Translations under genes and position numbers: made by a program
In this document: piece after piece, positions 53,350-62,513 of the stretch
Layout: each line of letters opens with the position of its first letter
How positions within the stretch are numbered: the first letter of the stretch is position 1
The notes under the pieces: generated by a model
What the model was told of the DNA's origin: nothing
The model's input: only the letters and a program-made list of their open reading frames with translations
Databases searched by the model: none
DNA from: Pelagimonas sp.
GTDB lineage: Bacteria; Pseudomonadota; Alphaproteobacteria; Rhodobacterales; Rhodobacteraceae
Length of the DNA stretch: 64,000 nucleotides
Assembly (NCBI GenBank): GCA_025210455.1
Contig: JAOARQ010000046.1
Span: forward strand, 62,001 to 126,000
Direction: 5' to 3'

Positions 53350-56163
53350 ATGGCCCAGACAGCACGGATCGCGGCGGTTCTTGGCCCGACCAATACAGGT
53401 AAAACCCATTATGCCATTGAACGGATGCTGGGCTATCGCACGGGCATCATCGGGCTGCCGCTGCGCTTGCTCGCGCGTGAGGTCTATGACCGAATCGTTG
53501 CCGCGCGTGGCCCTTCGGTGGTGGCGCTGGTCACCGGCGAAGAGCGCATCGTGCCGCCGCGCGCGCAATATTGGGTCTGCACCGTGGAAGCCATGCCCGA
53601 AGGCATGGGCACCGATTTCGCGGCGGTGGATGAAATCCAGCTTTGTGCTGATCCGGAACGTGGGCATGTGTTTACCGACCGTCTGCTGCGGATGCGCGGT
53701 ACCCATGAGACATTGTTCATGGGCTCGGACACCATGCGCGGGCCGATCCAAAAGCTGGTGCCGAATGTCGAGTTCCTGCGCCGAGAACGTATGAGCCAAT
53801 TAACCTATGTTGGTTCGAAAAAGATAAGCAGATTGCAGCCACGTAGTGCAATTGTTGGGTTTTCTGTTGATAATGTCTATGCAATTGCCGAATTGTTAAA
53901 ACGCCAGAAAGGCGGCGCAGCGGTGGTGATGGGGGCGCTTAGCCCGCGCACGCGCAATGCGCAGGTGGAACTCTATCAAAACGGTGAGGTGGATTATCTG
54001 GTGGCCACTGATGCCATTGGCATGGGGCTGAATCTGGATGTGAACCATGTAGCTTTTTCCAGCCTGACCAAATTCGATGGCCGACGCATGCGCCCGCTGC
54101 AACCCAATGAGCTGGCGCAAATCGCGGGCCGGGCAGGGCGTGGGATGTCGGATGGCACCTTTGGGGTGACAGGCGAAGCGGCACCTATTCCGGATGATTG
54201 GGTGGATGCGATCTGCAATCATACATTCACTCAGCTTCGTAAGCTCAATTGGAGAAACGAAAAACTTCAATTCGGCAGTATTGACGCGCTGGAGCGTAGT
54301 CTGGATGAAAGCCCCAAAGATGAAAATCTGATCAAAGCGCAAGAGGCAGATGACCTGCGCGCGCTACGTACGCTTGCCTCTGACGGGGAAATTCGCGCAC
54401 GGGCCAGCAGTGCGACGGCGGTCAAACTGCTTTGGGATGTCTGCCGTGTCCCGGATTTTCGCGGAATTTCGCCGAATGAACATACGGGGCTTTTGGGAAC
54501 CATCTTTGGTCACCTACATGAACGGGGGGCAATCCCGCATGATTTTCTGGCCCGGCAGGTCAATCGCATAAATCGCACCGATGGCGATATTGACACATTG
54601 TCGAAACGCTTGGCGTATATCCGCACGTGGACATATGTCGCGCAGCGAAAAGGCTGGGTAGATGATGAAACACATTGGCGTGAGGCGACTCGCGCTGTAG
54701 AAGACAGCTTGTCAGATGCGCTCCACCAGCGCTTGACTCAAAGATTTGTTGATCGGCGGACGTCAGTTCTGTTGCGCCGGTTGAAGCAGAAGGAGGCCCT
54801 TTTGGCCGAAGTAAACGATCAAGGGGAAGTCACCGTCGAAGGACAATTCGTCGGGCGACTTGAGGGGTTCAGGTTCCGTCAGGACAAGGACGCAACCGGG
54901 CAGGAAGCCAAGACATTGCGTCAGGCCTCGTTGCAGGCATTGGCACCGCATTTCCATCTGCGCGCTGACCGCTTTTACAACGCACCCGATACCGAAATGG
55001 ATTTCACCGAACAGGGTGGCCTGATGTGGGGCGACCAGGCGGTGGGCAAGCTGGCGAAAGGGGATGACCCCCTGAAGCCGCGCGTTGTGGCCTTTGTGGA
55101 TGACGAGGCGGGGGCCGATGTCGCTGCCAAGGTCGAACGCCGTCTGCAGCACTTTATGGATCGCAAGATCGCTGCCCTGTTTGAGCCGCTGGTGAAAATG
55201 CAGGAAGACGCCGAGCTGGAAGGGCTGGCGCGCGGTTTTGCCTTCCGCATGGGCGAAGCGCTGGGGGTGATTCCCCGTGCTGATGTGGCGGATGAAGTGA
55301 AAGCCCTGGATCAGGATGCCCGTGGCAGCCTGCGCAAACATGGCATTCGCTTTGGTCAGTACACCATCTTTATGCCGCTGCTGCTGAAACCCGCGCCGAC
55401 CCGTCTGCGTCTGGTTTTGTGGAGCCTTGCCAACGACTTGCAAGAGTTTCCTGAAGCGCCTCCGCCCGGTCTGGTGACTGTGCCGAACCTTCAGGAAGTG
55501 CCTGCGCAACACTACATGCTGTCTGGGTATCGCAAGGCCGGTGCCCGCGCGATCCGCATTGATATGCTGGAACGTCTGGCGGATATGGTGCGCAATGAAG
55601 ACAGCCGTGGTGGCTTTGAAGCCAAAGCGGATATGCTGTCGATCACCGGTATGACGCTGGAACAATTCGCTGATCTGATGCAGGGCCTTGGCTATAAAGC
55701 CGAAAAAGGCGAGCGCGAGAAGGTGAAAGCAGCGGCCCCGACCGAAGCCACGCCTGCGCAGCCTGAGGAGGCAACTTCTGAGACTGCAGAAGCCGCACCC
55801 GTTGCTGACGTTGCGGCAGAAGAGACCCCGGCAGAGGTGGCAGAAGCCCCCGCTGAGCCTGTGGATGCGACACCTGAAATGGAGGTGTTCTTTACCTTCA
55901 CCTGGGGCGGCAATCGAGGCAACCAGCAGCGTCGCGGCGGTGGTAAACCCCGCGGTGATCGTCAGGAAGCACGCGGCGGTGCGCCACGGGGTGGTGATCG
56001 TCCGCGCGGCAAGGGGGGCAAGCCCAAAGGCAAAGGCGGCCCGAAAGGGGGCGGCGACCGGGGTGCAAAGAGCTTCCAGGCGCGTCCTCCTAAAAAGGAC
56101 AAGCCGATTGATCCTGACAACCCTTTCGCAGCCGCGCTTATGGGCTTGAAGGATAAGTCGTAA
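53350..56163 (+). CDS. SUV3-like helicase-related protein
   Basis: A protein of 937 residues related to the mitochondrial RNA helicase SUV3. Walker A GPTNTGKT (12-19), DEIQ motif II, and motif VI in QIAGRAGRG. A middle helical region follows, then a low-complexity tail: acidic Ala/Glu/Pro stretch (about 785-850) and a Gly/Arg/Lys-rich end (about 860-915), probably for RNA binding. The ATG at 53350 is preferred over a GTG at 53338. Base composition is uneven: 53801-53900 has 37% GC by count, unlike the rest, hinting at recombination. Confidence 0.87.
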   Translation: MAQTARIAAVLGPTNTGKTHYAIERMLGYRTGIIGLPLRLLAREVYDRIVAARGPSVVALVTGEERIVPPRAQYWVCTVEAMPEGMGTDFAAVDEIQLCADPERGHVFTDRLLRMRGTHETLFMGSDTMRGPIQKLVPNVEFLRRERMSQLTYVGSKKISRLQPRSAIVGFSVDNVYAIAELLKRQKGGAAVVMGALSPRTRNAQVELYQNGEVDYLVATDAIGMGLNLDVNHVAFSSLTKFDGRRMRPLQPNELAQIAGRAGRGMSDGTFGVTGEAAPIPDDWVDAICNHTFTQLRKLNWRNEKLQFGSIDALERSLDESPKDENLIKAQEADDLRALRTLASDGEIRARASSATAVKLLWDVCRVPDFRGISPNEHTGLLGTIFGHLHERGAIPHDFLARQVNRINRTDGDIDTLSKRLAYIRTWTYVAQRKGWVDDETHWREATRAVEDSLSDALHQRLTQRFVDRRTSVLLRRLKQKEALLAEVNDQGEVTVEGQFVGRLEGFRFRQDKDATGQEAKTLRQASLQALAPHFHLRADRFYNAPDTEMDFTEQGGLMWGDQAVGKLAKGDDPLKPRVVAFVDDEAGADVAAKVERRLQHFMDRKIAALFEPLVKMQEDAELEGLARGFAFRMGEALGVIPRADVADEVKALDQDARGSLRKHGIRFGQYTIFMPLLLKPAPTRLRLVLWSLANDLQEFPEAPPPGLVTVPNLQEVPAQHYMLSGYRKAGARAIRIDMLERLADMVRNEDSRGGFEAKADMLSITGMTLEQFADLMQGLGYKAEKGEREKVKAAAPTEATPAQPEEATSETAEAAPVADVAAEETPAEVAEAPAEPVDATPEMEVFFTFTWGGNRGNQQRRGGGKPRGDRQEARGGAPRGGDRPRGKGGKPKGKGGPKGGGDRGAKSFQARPPKKDKPIDPDNPFAAALMGLKDKS

Positions 56164-56544
56164 GTGACTGGTTCTGCGGAAAAGATCCGCATTGATAAAT
56201 GGCTTTGGCATGCGCGTTTTTTCAAGACGCGCAGCCTGTCAGCCAAAGTGGTTTCGGGCGCTCATTGCCGCGTAAACGGCACGCCCGTGGCCAAACCTGC
56301 CTTTTCTGTCGCACCCGGTGATGTCTTAACTTTTCCGCAAGTGCGTGATGTCAGAGTTGTGAAGATCGTTGCAGTGGGCAGCAGAAGAGGACCAGCTTCT
56401 GAGGCACAGGCCCTTTACGAAGATCTTGTTCCGCCTGAACCCAAAAAAGCGGACCCGCCTTCGCCAAAATTTGAAGGGGGTGGGAGACCGACCAAACGCG
56501 ATCGGCGTGCGTTCGAAAAGTCGCGCCCCTCAGCGCTTGAATGA
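56164..56544 (+). CDS. S4-domain RNA-binding protein (Hsp15-like)
   Basis: A 126-residue protein with an S4 domain at the N-terminus (about 8-65: IRIDKWLWHARFFKTRSLSAKVVSGAHCRVNG), which binds structured RNA such as the stalled 50S-nascent chain complex in the case of Hsp15. The C-terminal tail is basic and unordered. It uses a GTG start that directly follows the helicase TAA, so translation is strictly coupled. Confidence 0.87.
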   Translation: MTGSAEKIRIDKWLWHARFFKTRSLSAKVVSGAHCRVNGTPVAKPAFSVAPGDVLTFPQVRDVRVVKIVAVGSRRGPASEAQALYEDLVPPEPKKADPPSPKFEGGGRPTKRDRRAFEKSRPSALE

Positions 56545-56602
56545 TTGTAAACACTACACTAGCTAGTGCTGCAACGCGCCTGAATAGACGGACGAATGAC
56601 CT

Positions 56603-56941
56603 ATGACCTATGTCGTCATCGATAACTGTATCGGATGTAAACACACGGATTGTGTTGAGGTTTGCCCTGTGGATTGCTTCTACGAAGGGGAGAACACGCT
56701 TGTGATTCACCCCGACGAATGTATCGACTGCGGTGTGTGCGAACCTGAATGCCCGGCTGATGCCATCCGCCCGGACACTGAGCCAGATATGGAAACCTGG
56801 GTCGAGTTTAACCGCAAATATGCGGAACTCTGGCCGGTGATCATCGAAAAGAAAGATCCGCTTCCCGGCTGGGAAGAAAAGGATGGCGAGCCAAACAAGC
56901 TGGAGAAATACTTTTCTCCGAATCCCGGTGAGGGCAGCTGA
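56603..56941 (+). CDS. fdxA: 7Fe ferredoxin FdxA
   Basis: A 112-residue ferredoxin with cysteines C9, C12, C17, C21, C25, C40, C43, C46 and C50, reproducing the spacing of Azotobacter FdI, which carries [3Fe-4S] and [4Fe-4S] clusters. The long C-terminal extension is normal for the FdxA group. It is followed by carD, as in many alphaproteobacteria, but with two separate hairpins between, so the two genes are not simply one operon. Confidence 0.95.
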   Translation: MTYVVIDNCIGCKHTDCVEVCPVDCFYEGENTLVIHPDECIDCGVCEPECPADAIRPDTEPDMETWVEFNRKYAELWPVIIEKKDPLPGWEEKDGEPNKLEKYFSPNPGEGS

Positions 56942-56965
56942 CGATTCGGCTTTTGGCATATGAAC

Positions 56966-57010
56966 TTTCAAAGGCAGCTTCCCTGAGTATGGTAGAAAAT
57001 GCCTTTGAAA
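56966..57010. repeat. Perfect 11-bp inverted repeat after fdxA
   Basis: TTTCAAAGGCA (56966-56976) and TGCCTTTGAAA (57000-57010) with a 23-nt loop and no T tract. Could be a 3'-end structure or a regulator site. Confidence 0.5.
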
Positions 57011-57024
57011 TAAAATGCTTAGAC

Positions 57025-57061
57025 CGCGCTTTCCTGCCAAGCTAGGAGAGCGCGTTTTTTT
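57025..57061 (+). terminator. Terminator of fdxA
   Basis: CGCGCT (57025-57030) with AGCGCG (57049-57054), inner TTCCT with AGGAG, then seven T residues. A strong rho-independent signal. Confidence 0.85.
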
Positions 57062-57152
57062 GTGCTATGCTTGCGGCTTACATGGAGTTGTTTTGCACAT
57101 GCCGCAGGATGGTGGAGGGACCACCAACCAACAACAATTGTGATCTGATATC

Positions 57153-57191
57153 AAGATGACCGGGAATCGCTGATCCCCGATCGTCTTTTTT
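57153..57191 (+). terminator. Possible leader terminator upstream of carD
   Basis: AAGATGA (57153-57159) pairs with TCGTCTT (57081 side equals 57181-57187) with one G-T pair, then CGGG with CCCG after one mismatch; six T residues follow (57186-57191). It ends 59 bp before the carD start, so it may attenuate carD transcription. Confidence 0.45.
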
Positions 57192-57249
57192 GTCGCCTGA
57201 ATGTCCCTTTTTGGGGGTGGTGCAAAGAAAGCCGCAAGGAAGAGCCTAT

Positions 57250-57756
57250 ATGACCAAAGCGAAGAAGCCCGAATTCCGCCCGAACGAATATGTTGTCTAC
57301 CCTGCACATGGGGTTGGGCAGATCGTATCGGTCGAAGAGCAGGAAATTGCGGGCATCAGCCTAGAGCTGTTCGTGATCTCGTTTGAAAAAGACAAAATGA
57401 CTTTGCGTGTGCCGACTCACAAGGCCACCGAAGTGGGCATGCGTTCGCTTAGCTCGCCTGATGTGGTGGATGCGGCGATGAAAACCCTGCGTGGCAAAGC
57501 TAAGGTAAAACGCGCGATGTGGTCGCGTCGTGCGCAGGAATATGAACAAAAGATCAACTCTGGCGATCTGATCGCCATCGCCGAAGTGGTGCGTGATCTG
57601 CACCGCGCCGATGATCAGCGTGAACAGTCTTATTCCGAACGTCAGCTCTATGAAGCCGCGCTTGAGCGCCTGACCCGCGAAGTTGCGGCAGTGACTGGCG
57701 ATGAAGCAGCGGCTGCAAAACAGGTGGATGATGTTCTGGGGCTGCGTGCTGCCTGA
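57250..57756 (+). CDS. carD: CarD family transcription factor
   Basis: A 168-residue CarD/CdnL protein. The N-terminal RNA polymerase-interaction domain (Tudor-like, about 8-65: FRPNEYVVYPAHGVGQIVSVEEQEI) is followed by a helical DNA-contact domain that contains the conserved tryptophan in RAMWSRRAQEY. It stabilises open promoter complexes, chiefly at rRNA promoters. A possible terminator-like hairpin lies in its leader. The start at 57250 is preceded by GGAAGAG. Confidence 0.95.
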   Translation: MTKAKKPEFRPNEYVVYPAHGVGQIVSVEEQEIAGISLELFVISFEKDKMTLRVPTHKATEVGMRSLSSPDVVDAAMKTLRGKAKVKRAMWSRRAQEYEQKINSGDLIAIAEVVRDLHRADDQREQSYSERQLYEAALERLTREVAAVTGDEAAAAKQVDDVLGLRAA

Positions 57757-57785
57757 GTGATCACCCATATCGGTGAGTGGATTGT

Positions 57786-57815
57786 ACCGCGCCCAGGAAA
57801 CAGGGCGCGGTTTTT
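57786..57815. terminator. Terminator between carD and the CPA2 gene
   Basis: ACCGCGCCC (57786-57794) with GGGCGCGGT (57803-57811), then TTTT. Perfect 9-bp stem. Confidence 0.88.
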
Positions 57816-57821
57816 CTTTGT

Positions 57822-59684
57822 TTATCCGGCCTCGGTGGTGCCGCGCTCTTCCAGGGCTTGGAACAAGACGGCTTCCAGTTCTTTTTCCAGTTCCTGTGCC
57901 CTTTCGACATAGGCGGGGTTTTCGGTGATCGGAATACCGGGTTCCCAGACTGTGGCCAGTTCACGCACTGTGCGGCGATCATGCTGATAGAAAGCCTGTT
58001 CCGCAGCGGCGGCTTCAAATTCGCTCATGCCAGCGTTTTCAAGTACATAGCGTCCGGCACGCAGGGAGCTGTCGAACATCTCGCGCACGATGTCATTGGC
58101 GCCTGCCTGATAGAGCGTATACACATGGGTGCGGTCGCGGGCGCGGGCGATGATGTGTATGTCGGGGCGCAGGCGTCGGGCATAGGCCACCAGTTTGGTG
58201 GTGGATTTGGGGTCGTCCAGAGCGGCAACCAGCACGCTGGCGCTTTCGATCCCTGCGGCATGCAGCAGCTCGGGGCGGGTGGGATCACCAAAGAACCCTT
58301 TGTAGCCAAAGCGCCGCATCAACTGGATGGTCTGCATGTCGTGATCCAGCACAACGGTCTGTATGCCGCAGCTGCGCACCAGCCGGTTCACAATCTGCCC
58401 AAACCGGCCAATCCCGGCGATGATGACAGGCCCAGAGCTGTCTATTTCATCGGCTTCTTCCTCGGCAGGCGTGTCGATAAACCGTTTGGCGATATAATCA
58501 TACAGCAGGAACAGCAGCGGGGTGATCATCATCGACAAGGCGATCACCAAAAGCAGGCGATCGCTGAGGGATGAGTTCAGTACATTCTGCTGACGGCCAA
58601 AAGAGACCAGCACAAATCCAAACTCTCCGGCCTGCGCCAGACCAAGGGTGAACAGCCAAAGGGCACGTTTGTGCAGCCCAAAAACCAGACCCAATCCGTA
58701 AAGCACGGCCCCTTTGCCCAGGATCAGCGCGCAGGTCAGCCCAAGGATCAGCAGGGGCTCTTGGAACAGGGTCTGCACGTCGATGCCCGCGCCAACGGTG
58801 ATAAAGAACAACCCCAGCAGCAGCCCTTTGAAAGGGGCAATGTCTGATTCCAACTCGTGCCGGAATTCGGAGTTGGCCAATACCACCCCTGCAAGGAAGG
58901 TTCCCAATGCAGGTGAAAGCCCCACCATATTCATCAGAAAGGCAATACCAACAACGATCAGCAACGCGACAGCGGTGAACATCTCGGGCAGGTGGGCAGC
59001 GTGGATATAGCGAAACAGCGGACGGGCACCATAGATGCCCCCCAAAATGATTGCTGCGATGACACCCAATGTGACCAGCGTAACACCCCAAGCAGGCAGC
59101 GATCCGACAATAGTGATCGCGTGATGGGCATCATGCCCATGATCCCCGCCTGTCGGGCCATGAAGAAAATCAGGCCCAATGGTCAGCAGCGGCAGGATGA
59201 CCAGCATGGGAATGACAGCAATATCCTGCGTCAGCAACACGGAAAACGTGGATCTTCCACCGCTGGTCTGCATCAGCCGTTTTTCTGACAGGGTCTGCAG
59301 CACAATCGCCGTTGATGAAAGTGCGAGGACCAGTCCTATCGCGATTGAGGTTTGCCATGGCAGACCAAACGCCATGGTCACAAGTGTGATCAGCAATGTT
59401 GTCAGGCTGACCTGCAATCCCCCCAGTCCCAACAGGCGGTGGCGCATATCCCATAGCGCATGTGGTTCCAGTTCAAGACCGATCAGGAACAGCATCATCA
59501 CAACGCCAAATTCGGCGAAATGCTGAATGTCTTCCGCATTTGACACCAGCCCCAGTGCCGGTCCGATCAACAAGCCTGCCAGCAGATACCCCAACACAGA
59601 TCCAAGCCCCAGTCTGGCAGCGATGGGAACTGCGACCACTGCGGCAAGTAGGAAAATAGAGGCTTCGAAAAAGAAAGACTGCAT
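57822..59684 (-). CDS. CPA2-family monovalent cation:proton antiporter (KefB/KefC-like)
   Basis: A 620-residue protein with 12-13 helices (about 1-390) and a C-terminal RCK/TrkA-N domain (about 415-530) starting VIIAGIGRFGQIVNRLV, a nucleotide-binding Rossmann motif. Central helices show GLELEPHALWDM and LSPALGTFLAGVVLANS, as in Kef proteins. It moves K+ or Na+ out in exchange for H+. A histidine-rich loop (about 170-190: GGDHGHDAHHA) is unusual and may bind metal. No KefF/G partner is next to it. Confidence 0.9.
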   Translation of the reverse strand: MQSFFFEASIFLLAAVVAVPIAARLGLGSVLGYLLAGLLIGPALGLVSNAEDIQHFAEFGVVMMLFLIGLELEPHALWDMRHRLLGLGGLQVSLTTLLITLVTMAFGLPWQTSIAIGLVLALSSTAIVLQTLSEKRLMQTSGGRSTFSVLLTQDIAVIPMLVILPLLTIGPDFLHGPTGGDHGHDAHHAITIVGSLPAWGVTLVTLGVIAAIILGGIYGARPLFRYIHAAHLPEMFTAVALLIVVGIAFLMNMVGLSPALGTFLAGVVLANSEFRHELESDIAPFKGLLLGLFFITVGAGIDVQTLFQEPLLILGLTCALILGKGAVLYGLGLVFGLHKRALWLFTLGLAQAGEFGFVLVSFGRQQNVLNSSLSDRLLLVIALSMMITPLLFLLYDYIAKRFIDTPAEEEADEIDSSGPVIIAGIGRFGQIVNRLVRSCGIQTVVLDHDMQTIQLMRRFGYKGFFGDPTRPELLHAAGIESASVLVAALDDPKSTTKLVAYARRLRPDIHIIARARDRTHVYTLYQAGANDIVREMFDSSLRAGRYVLENAGMSEFEAAAAEQAFYQHDRRTVRELATVWEPGIPITENPAYVERAQELEKELEAVLFQALEERGTTEAG

Positions 59685-59787
59685 AGGGTGCCCTTATGTC
59701 GCCAGCCAGATGGCCCGCGGGTTGTTTTTATAAGCTTAGCGGAAAAATTGGATGAAAACAGGCCGATGCTATGATTTTGATGGTAAG

Positions 59788-60705
59788 TTACTCTGCCGCA
59801 AGGGGTTTTGTCTGTGAAACCGGCAGCGCCTGGCGCAAACGCGACCAGCGCGGGGCCGTGGATTCTGGCAAAAGTGCGCGCAGTTGTGCGAGGCTCAGAC
59901 GGTCTTGCAGCACGGCACGATAAAGCGGGAAAACGCCCGGGCGCAGATAGGGCGACCAATGGCAGATCAGTCTTTGCGCATCCGCAATCGGATAGCCCGC
60001 ATGGCGCAGACGGGTCAGGGTTCTTGGATCATCCAGTTGCAGATTGACGGTATTTTTCAAATCCAATGTGCCATGCCCCAGCATCCTGTCGCCGGACAAA
60101 GGCGGGGTAATCAGACGTTCCATCAGGAAATCAAACAGGTCGTTTTCTCGGCTGGTCACATTCAGTACCTGCGTGCCACTTTGCGCCAGCGCAGAGCGGG
60201 CGCTTTGCGTGAATTCGGCCGCAGCCAGCAGGATAGCCTTTTGCACCGAACCGGTCGGGCTTTGGCCAATGGCACGCAGAGCAACGCGGCAGCCAAGCGA
60301 GTGGCCGATTAGGTGGATAGGGCGATCCGGAGCAATCTGACGAATAGTTTCAATGATATCGGCAAGCCTGTCACCCGCCTCTTGCGCCCCGCGATAGGCC
60401 CGCCAAATCGCGCCGCGCGCAGACCATCCAAACGACACGCCCACCCCTTCACCATGTTGTCCCCGCAGCCCCAGATGTCTTGGCCAGGATACAACGCGGG
60501 GATCATCTGTTTGTGGGCTACGTGACAGGATCAGATCATGGGGGCAATGGCGCGACATGCCCGGTTGATATTTGAATCCATGGATCATGATGGTGACCGG
60601 GCCGGGATCTTTCGCCAAAGCCTGTCTCAGGACCGGGGCAGGCGCGGCTGTGGCCCCATGCAGTTGGGCCCCATTTTCACCGGCAGTGATCCTTAGCATC
60701 GGCAT
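59788..60705 (-). CDS. Alpha/beta hydrolase
   Basis: A 305-residue cytoplasmic hydrolase. The nucleophile elbow is LIGHSLGCRVALRA and the oxyanion segment MIHGFKYQPG. It has no signal peptide. Substrate class unknown; it does not match classical lipases in the rest of the chain. It is read on the same strand as the CPA2 gene but 103 bp away. An inverted repeat TCAAACC/GGTTTGA lies upstream at 60742-60761. Confidence 0.8.
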   Translation of the reverse strand: MPMLRITAGENGAQLHGATAAPAPVLRQALAKDPGPVTIMIHGFKYQPGMSRHCPHDLILSRSPQTDDPRVVSWPRHLGLRGQHGEGVGVSFGWSARGAIWRAYRGAQEAGDRLADIIETIRQIAPDRPIHLIGHSLGCRVALRAIGQSPTGSVQKAILLAAAEFTQSARSALAQSGTQVLNVTSRENDLFDFLMERLITPPLSGDRMLGHGTLDLKNTVNLQLDDPRTLTRLRHAGYPIADAQRLICHWSPYLRPGVFPLYRAVLQDRLSLAQLRALLPESTAPRWSRLRQALPVSQTKPLAAE

Positions 60706-60741
60706 TCTGGTATTCCACTAAACCTTGGGCAAAGCCCTAGG

Positions 60742-60761
60742 TCAAACCTGCGACGGTTTGA
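60742..60761. promoter_or_regulatory. Inverted repeat upstream of the hydrolase gene
   Basis: TCAAACC (60742-60748) with GGTTTGA (60755-60761), perfect 7 bp, 37 bp before the hydrolase start. Possible operator. Confidence 0.35.
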
Positions 60762-60860
60762 TGAAACGCCAGTTACAGCTGCGTAACGGTCGTGCAATCT
60801 TTGGTTAACCATCGTTGCGCGCCGGGGGAGGGGGCGGCAATTTACACCGCCCAAGATAAG

Positions 60861-61706
60861 TCATTCAAAATGAATGCTGGTGATTTTGGCATCAAAGAAA
60901 GGATAGAGCTTCCCCCCGGACATCCGGGAAATGACAAACTCATGCGGCACCATCACCCTACCAACTCGCTGATAGTTGCTGCGGGTGACATGTTCACCCG
61001 AGCCATGATAGGCGGCTGCAAGATCCCCATCTTGTTCGGCAACCATATGTGTGATTGCCCCACGGGTATCAAAATGCGCGATCATTGAGGATGACAGACC
61101 ATCTGCTTCGACAATAGCGCGGGCGCTGTGGTCGTCTATGGCTTCCCACCGCACCGCCCCACCGGGCAAAAGCGCCTGCGGATACAGCGCGCTTTCCAAC
61201 AGCCAGCGGCGTAGCGAGATCACGTTCAGTTCGGGGGTTTCGCGCTCATCGACCACGGTTATGGTTGAGAGGATCTTGGCCTTCATCTCCATTTCCCCAT
61301 TGGCAAAGAAATCATAGGCCCGCGCCCAGATGCCGGGCACAATCGGGGTGGTGGCTGAAAACATCAGCGCGGGTTCGGTCGCTGCGATCACCTGTTCGGC
61401 GGTGGTGAAGTTGAACGTTTCGGTCTGTGGCCGCCTGAACTGCCCCTCAGCAGTAAGCCTTGTCAGATTTGCCTTTGAGATCCCATCTGGGAAGGCAAAA
61501 CCGACATAGCGCTGAACGGGTGCTGGCAGCGCTGCGATATCAGCCTGCGAAACGGTTCGCGCCTGTGCCTCATTCGCGATGGCAGCAATCTCTGATTGGA
61601 AGGCTCTGATGTCGCGCTCGGTTCGATAGACTCCCAGTCCAACTGCCGAAGCCCCAACAAACGCCAAAGCCGCGCAGCCCGCTAAAATCCATTTGGTCCG
61701 TGTCAT
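60861..61706 (-). CDS. DUF6544-type membrane-anchored protein
   Basis: A 281-residue protein with an N-terminal signal anchor (about 4-24) and a domain with LPAPVQRYVGFAFPDG near residue 55 and RAYDFFANGEMEMKAKILSTI, a pattern I associate with DUF6544. The role is unknown. AAGGA precedes the ATG at 61706; a Met ten codons earlier would place the start inside the operator repeat and is rejected. It is divergent from a TetR-family gene and probably its target. Confidence 0.75.
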   Translation of the reverse strand: MTRTKWILAGCAALAFVGASAVGLGVYRTERDIRAFQSEIAAIANEAQARTVSQADIAALPAPVQRYVGFAFPDGISKANLTRLTAEGQFRRPQTETFNFTTAEQVIAATEPALMFSATTPIVPGIWARAYDFFANGEMEMKAKILSTITVVDERETPELNVISLRRWLLESALYPQALLPGGAVRWEAIDDHSARAIVEADGLSSSMIAHFDTRGAITHMVAEQDGDLAAAYHGSGEHVTRSNYQRVGRVMVPHEFVISRMSGGKLYPFFDAKITSIHFE

Positions 61707-61728
61707 GGCACTGTTCCTTTTGATATCC

Positions 61729-61774
61729 GTAAACATATGTACGCCTATTTACGAGATGCGTAAAGATGTGTACG
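61729..61774. promoter_or_regulatory. Two direct operator repeats between the DUF6544 and TetR genes
   Basis: GTAAACATATGTACG (61729-61743) and GTAAAGATGTGTACG (61760-61774), 13 of 15 bases equal, start-to-start 31 bp (three helical turns). Typical of a self-regulating TetR pair. Confidence 0.7.
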
Positions 61775-61807
61775 GTTCCTGTCAACACCAGTTCAGGATT
61801 TTCAAAA

Positions 61808-62455
61808 ATGACCGACAAACAGGCTGAAAGACGCGCTCAGATCGAAGCTGCTGCTTTTGTGGTGCTGGAAAAATCCGGCTATAAAAAAGCCAGCATGTTG
61901 CAGATCGCCAAACAGGCAAAGGCATCCAATGAGACGCTCTATGCGTGGTATGGCAATAAACAGGCGCTGTTCAGCAGTCTGATTGCGTCAAATGCGCAGC
62001 GGGTCGAAGGGGCCTTGCGGGCGGTGATGTCAGATGAAAGCGCCGCAGATGACCCGCTGGTGCGCCTTGGTCGGCAGCTTTTGGAATTCACCACAACAGC
62101 CAATGCGATCATCATCAATCGCGCTGCGGTCGCCGATGTGCAGGACACAGGGCTTTTGGCCGAGGCAATAGAAACCCATGCGCGGCAGGCTATCTTGCAG
62201 GCGATCGAAACCCTGATGGCAAAGCTTGCAGATTCGGGTGTCTACCGTTTTGAAGAGGGCGCTCACGCCGCAGCCGAGGTCTTTGTGTCGCTGCTTTTGG
62301 GAGATCTGCAAATGCAGCAGGCCCTTGGCAGCATTGAGCCACTTACGGAAACCGCGATCACAAATCGCGCACAACGGGTGCAGCGGCTGTTTGATAAGCT
62401 TTTCCGCGTTGGTACTCTGCACGGTGCAGATGATTTTCCACGGCCAAACTGCTGA
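61808..62455 (+). CDS. TetR/AcrR-family regulator
   Basis: A 215-residue regulator with an N-terminal HTH (about 10-57: SMLQIAKQAKASNETLYAWYGNKQALF). Its C-terminal domain resembles the TetR_C type that often accompanies AefR-like proteins. AGGA is 9 nt before the ATG at 61808. The two 15-bp repeats between it and the divergent DUF6544 gene are the likely operators. Effector unknown. Confidence 0.9.
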   Translation: MTDKQAERRAQIEAAAFVVLEKSGYKKASMLQIAKQAKASNETLYAWYGNKQALFSSLIASNAQRVEGALRAVMSDESAADDPLVRLGRQLLEFTTTANAIIINRAAVADVQDTGLLAEAIETHARQAILQAIETLMAKLADSGVYRFEEGAHAAAEVFVSLLLGDLQMQQALGSIEPLTETAITNRAQRVQRLFDKLFRVGTLHGADDFPRPNC

Positions 62456-62513
62456 CAACCAAACTTCGCTCTTGTGTTTTTGAAGGATTTGAGACTTATA
62501 CACAACACGCCCC

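Noticed and set aside
54763-56211. 482-codon minus-strand frame in the helicase tail
   Set aside because: Antisense of the Gly/Arg/Lys-rich tail; no motif, no ribosome site.
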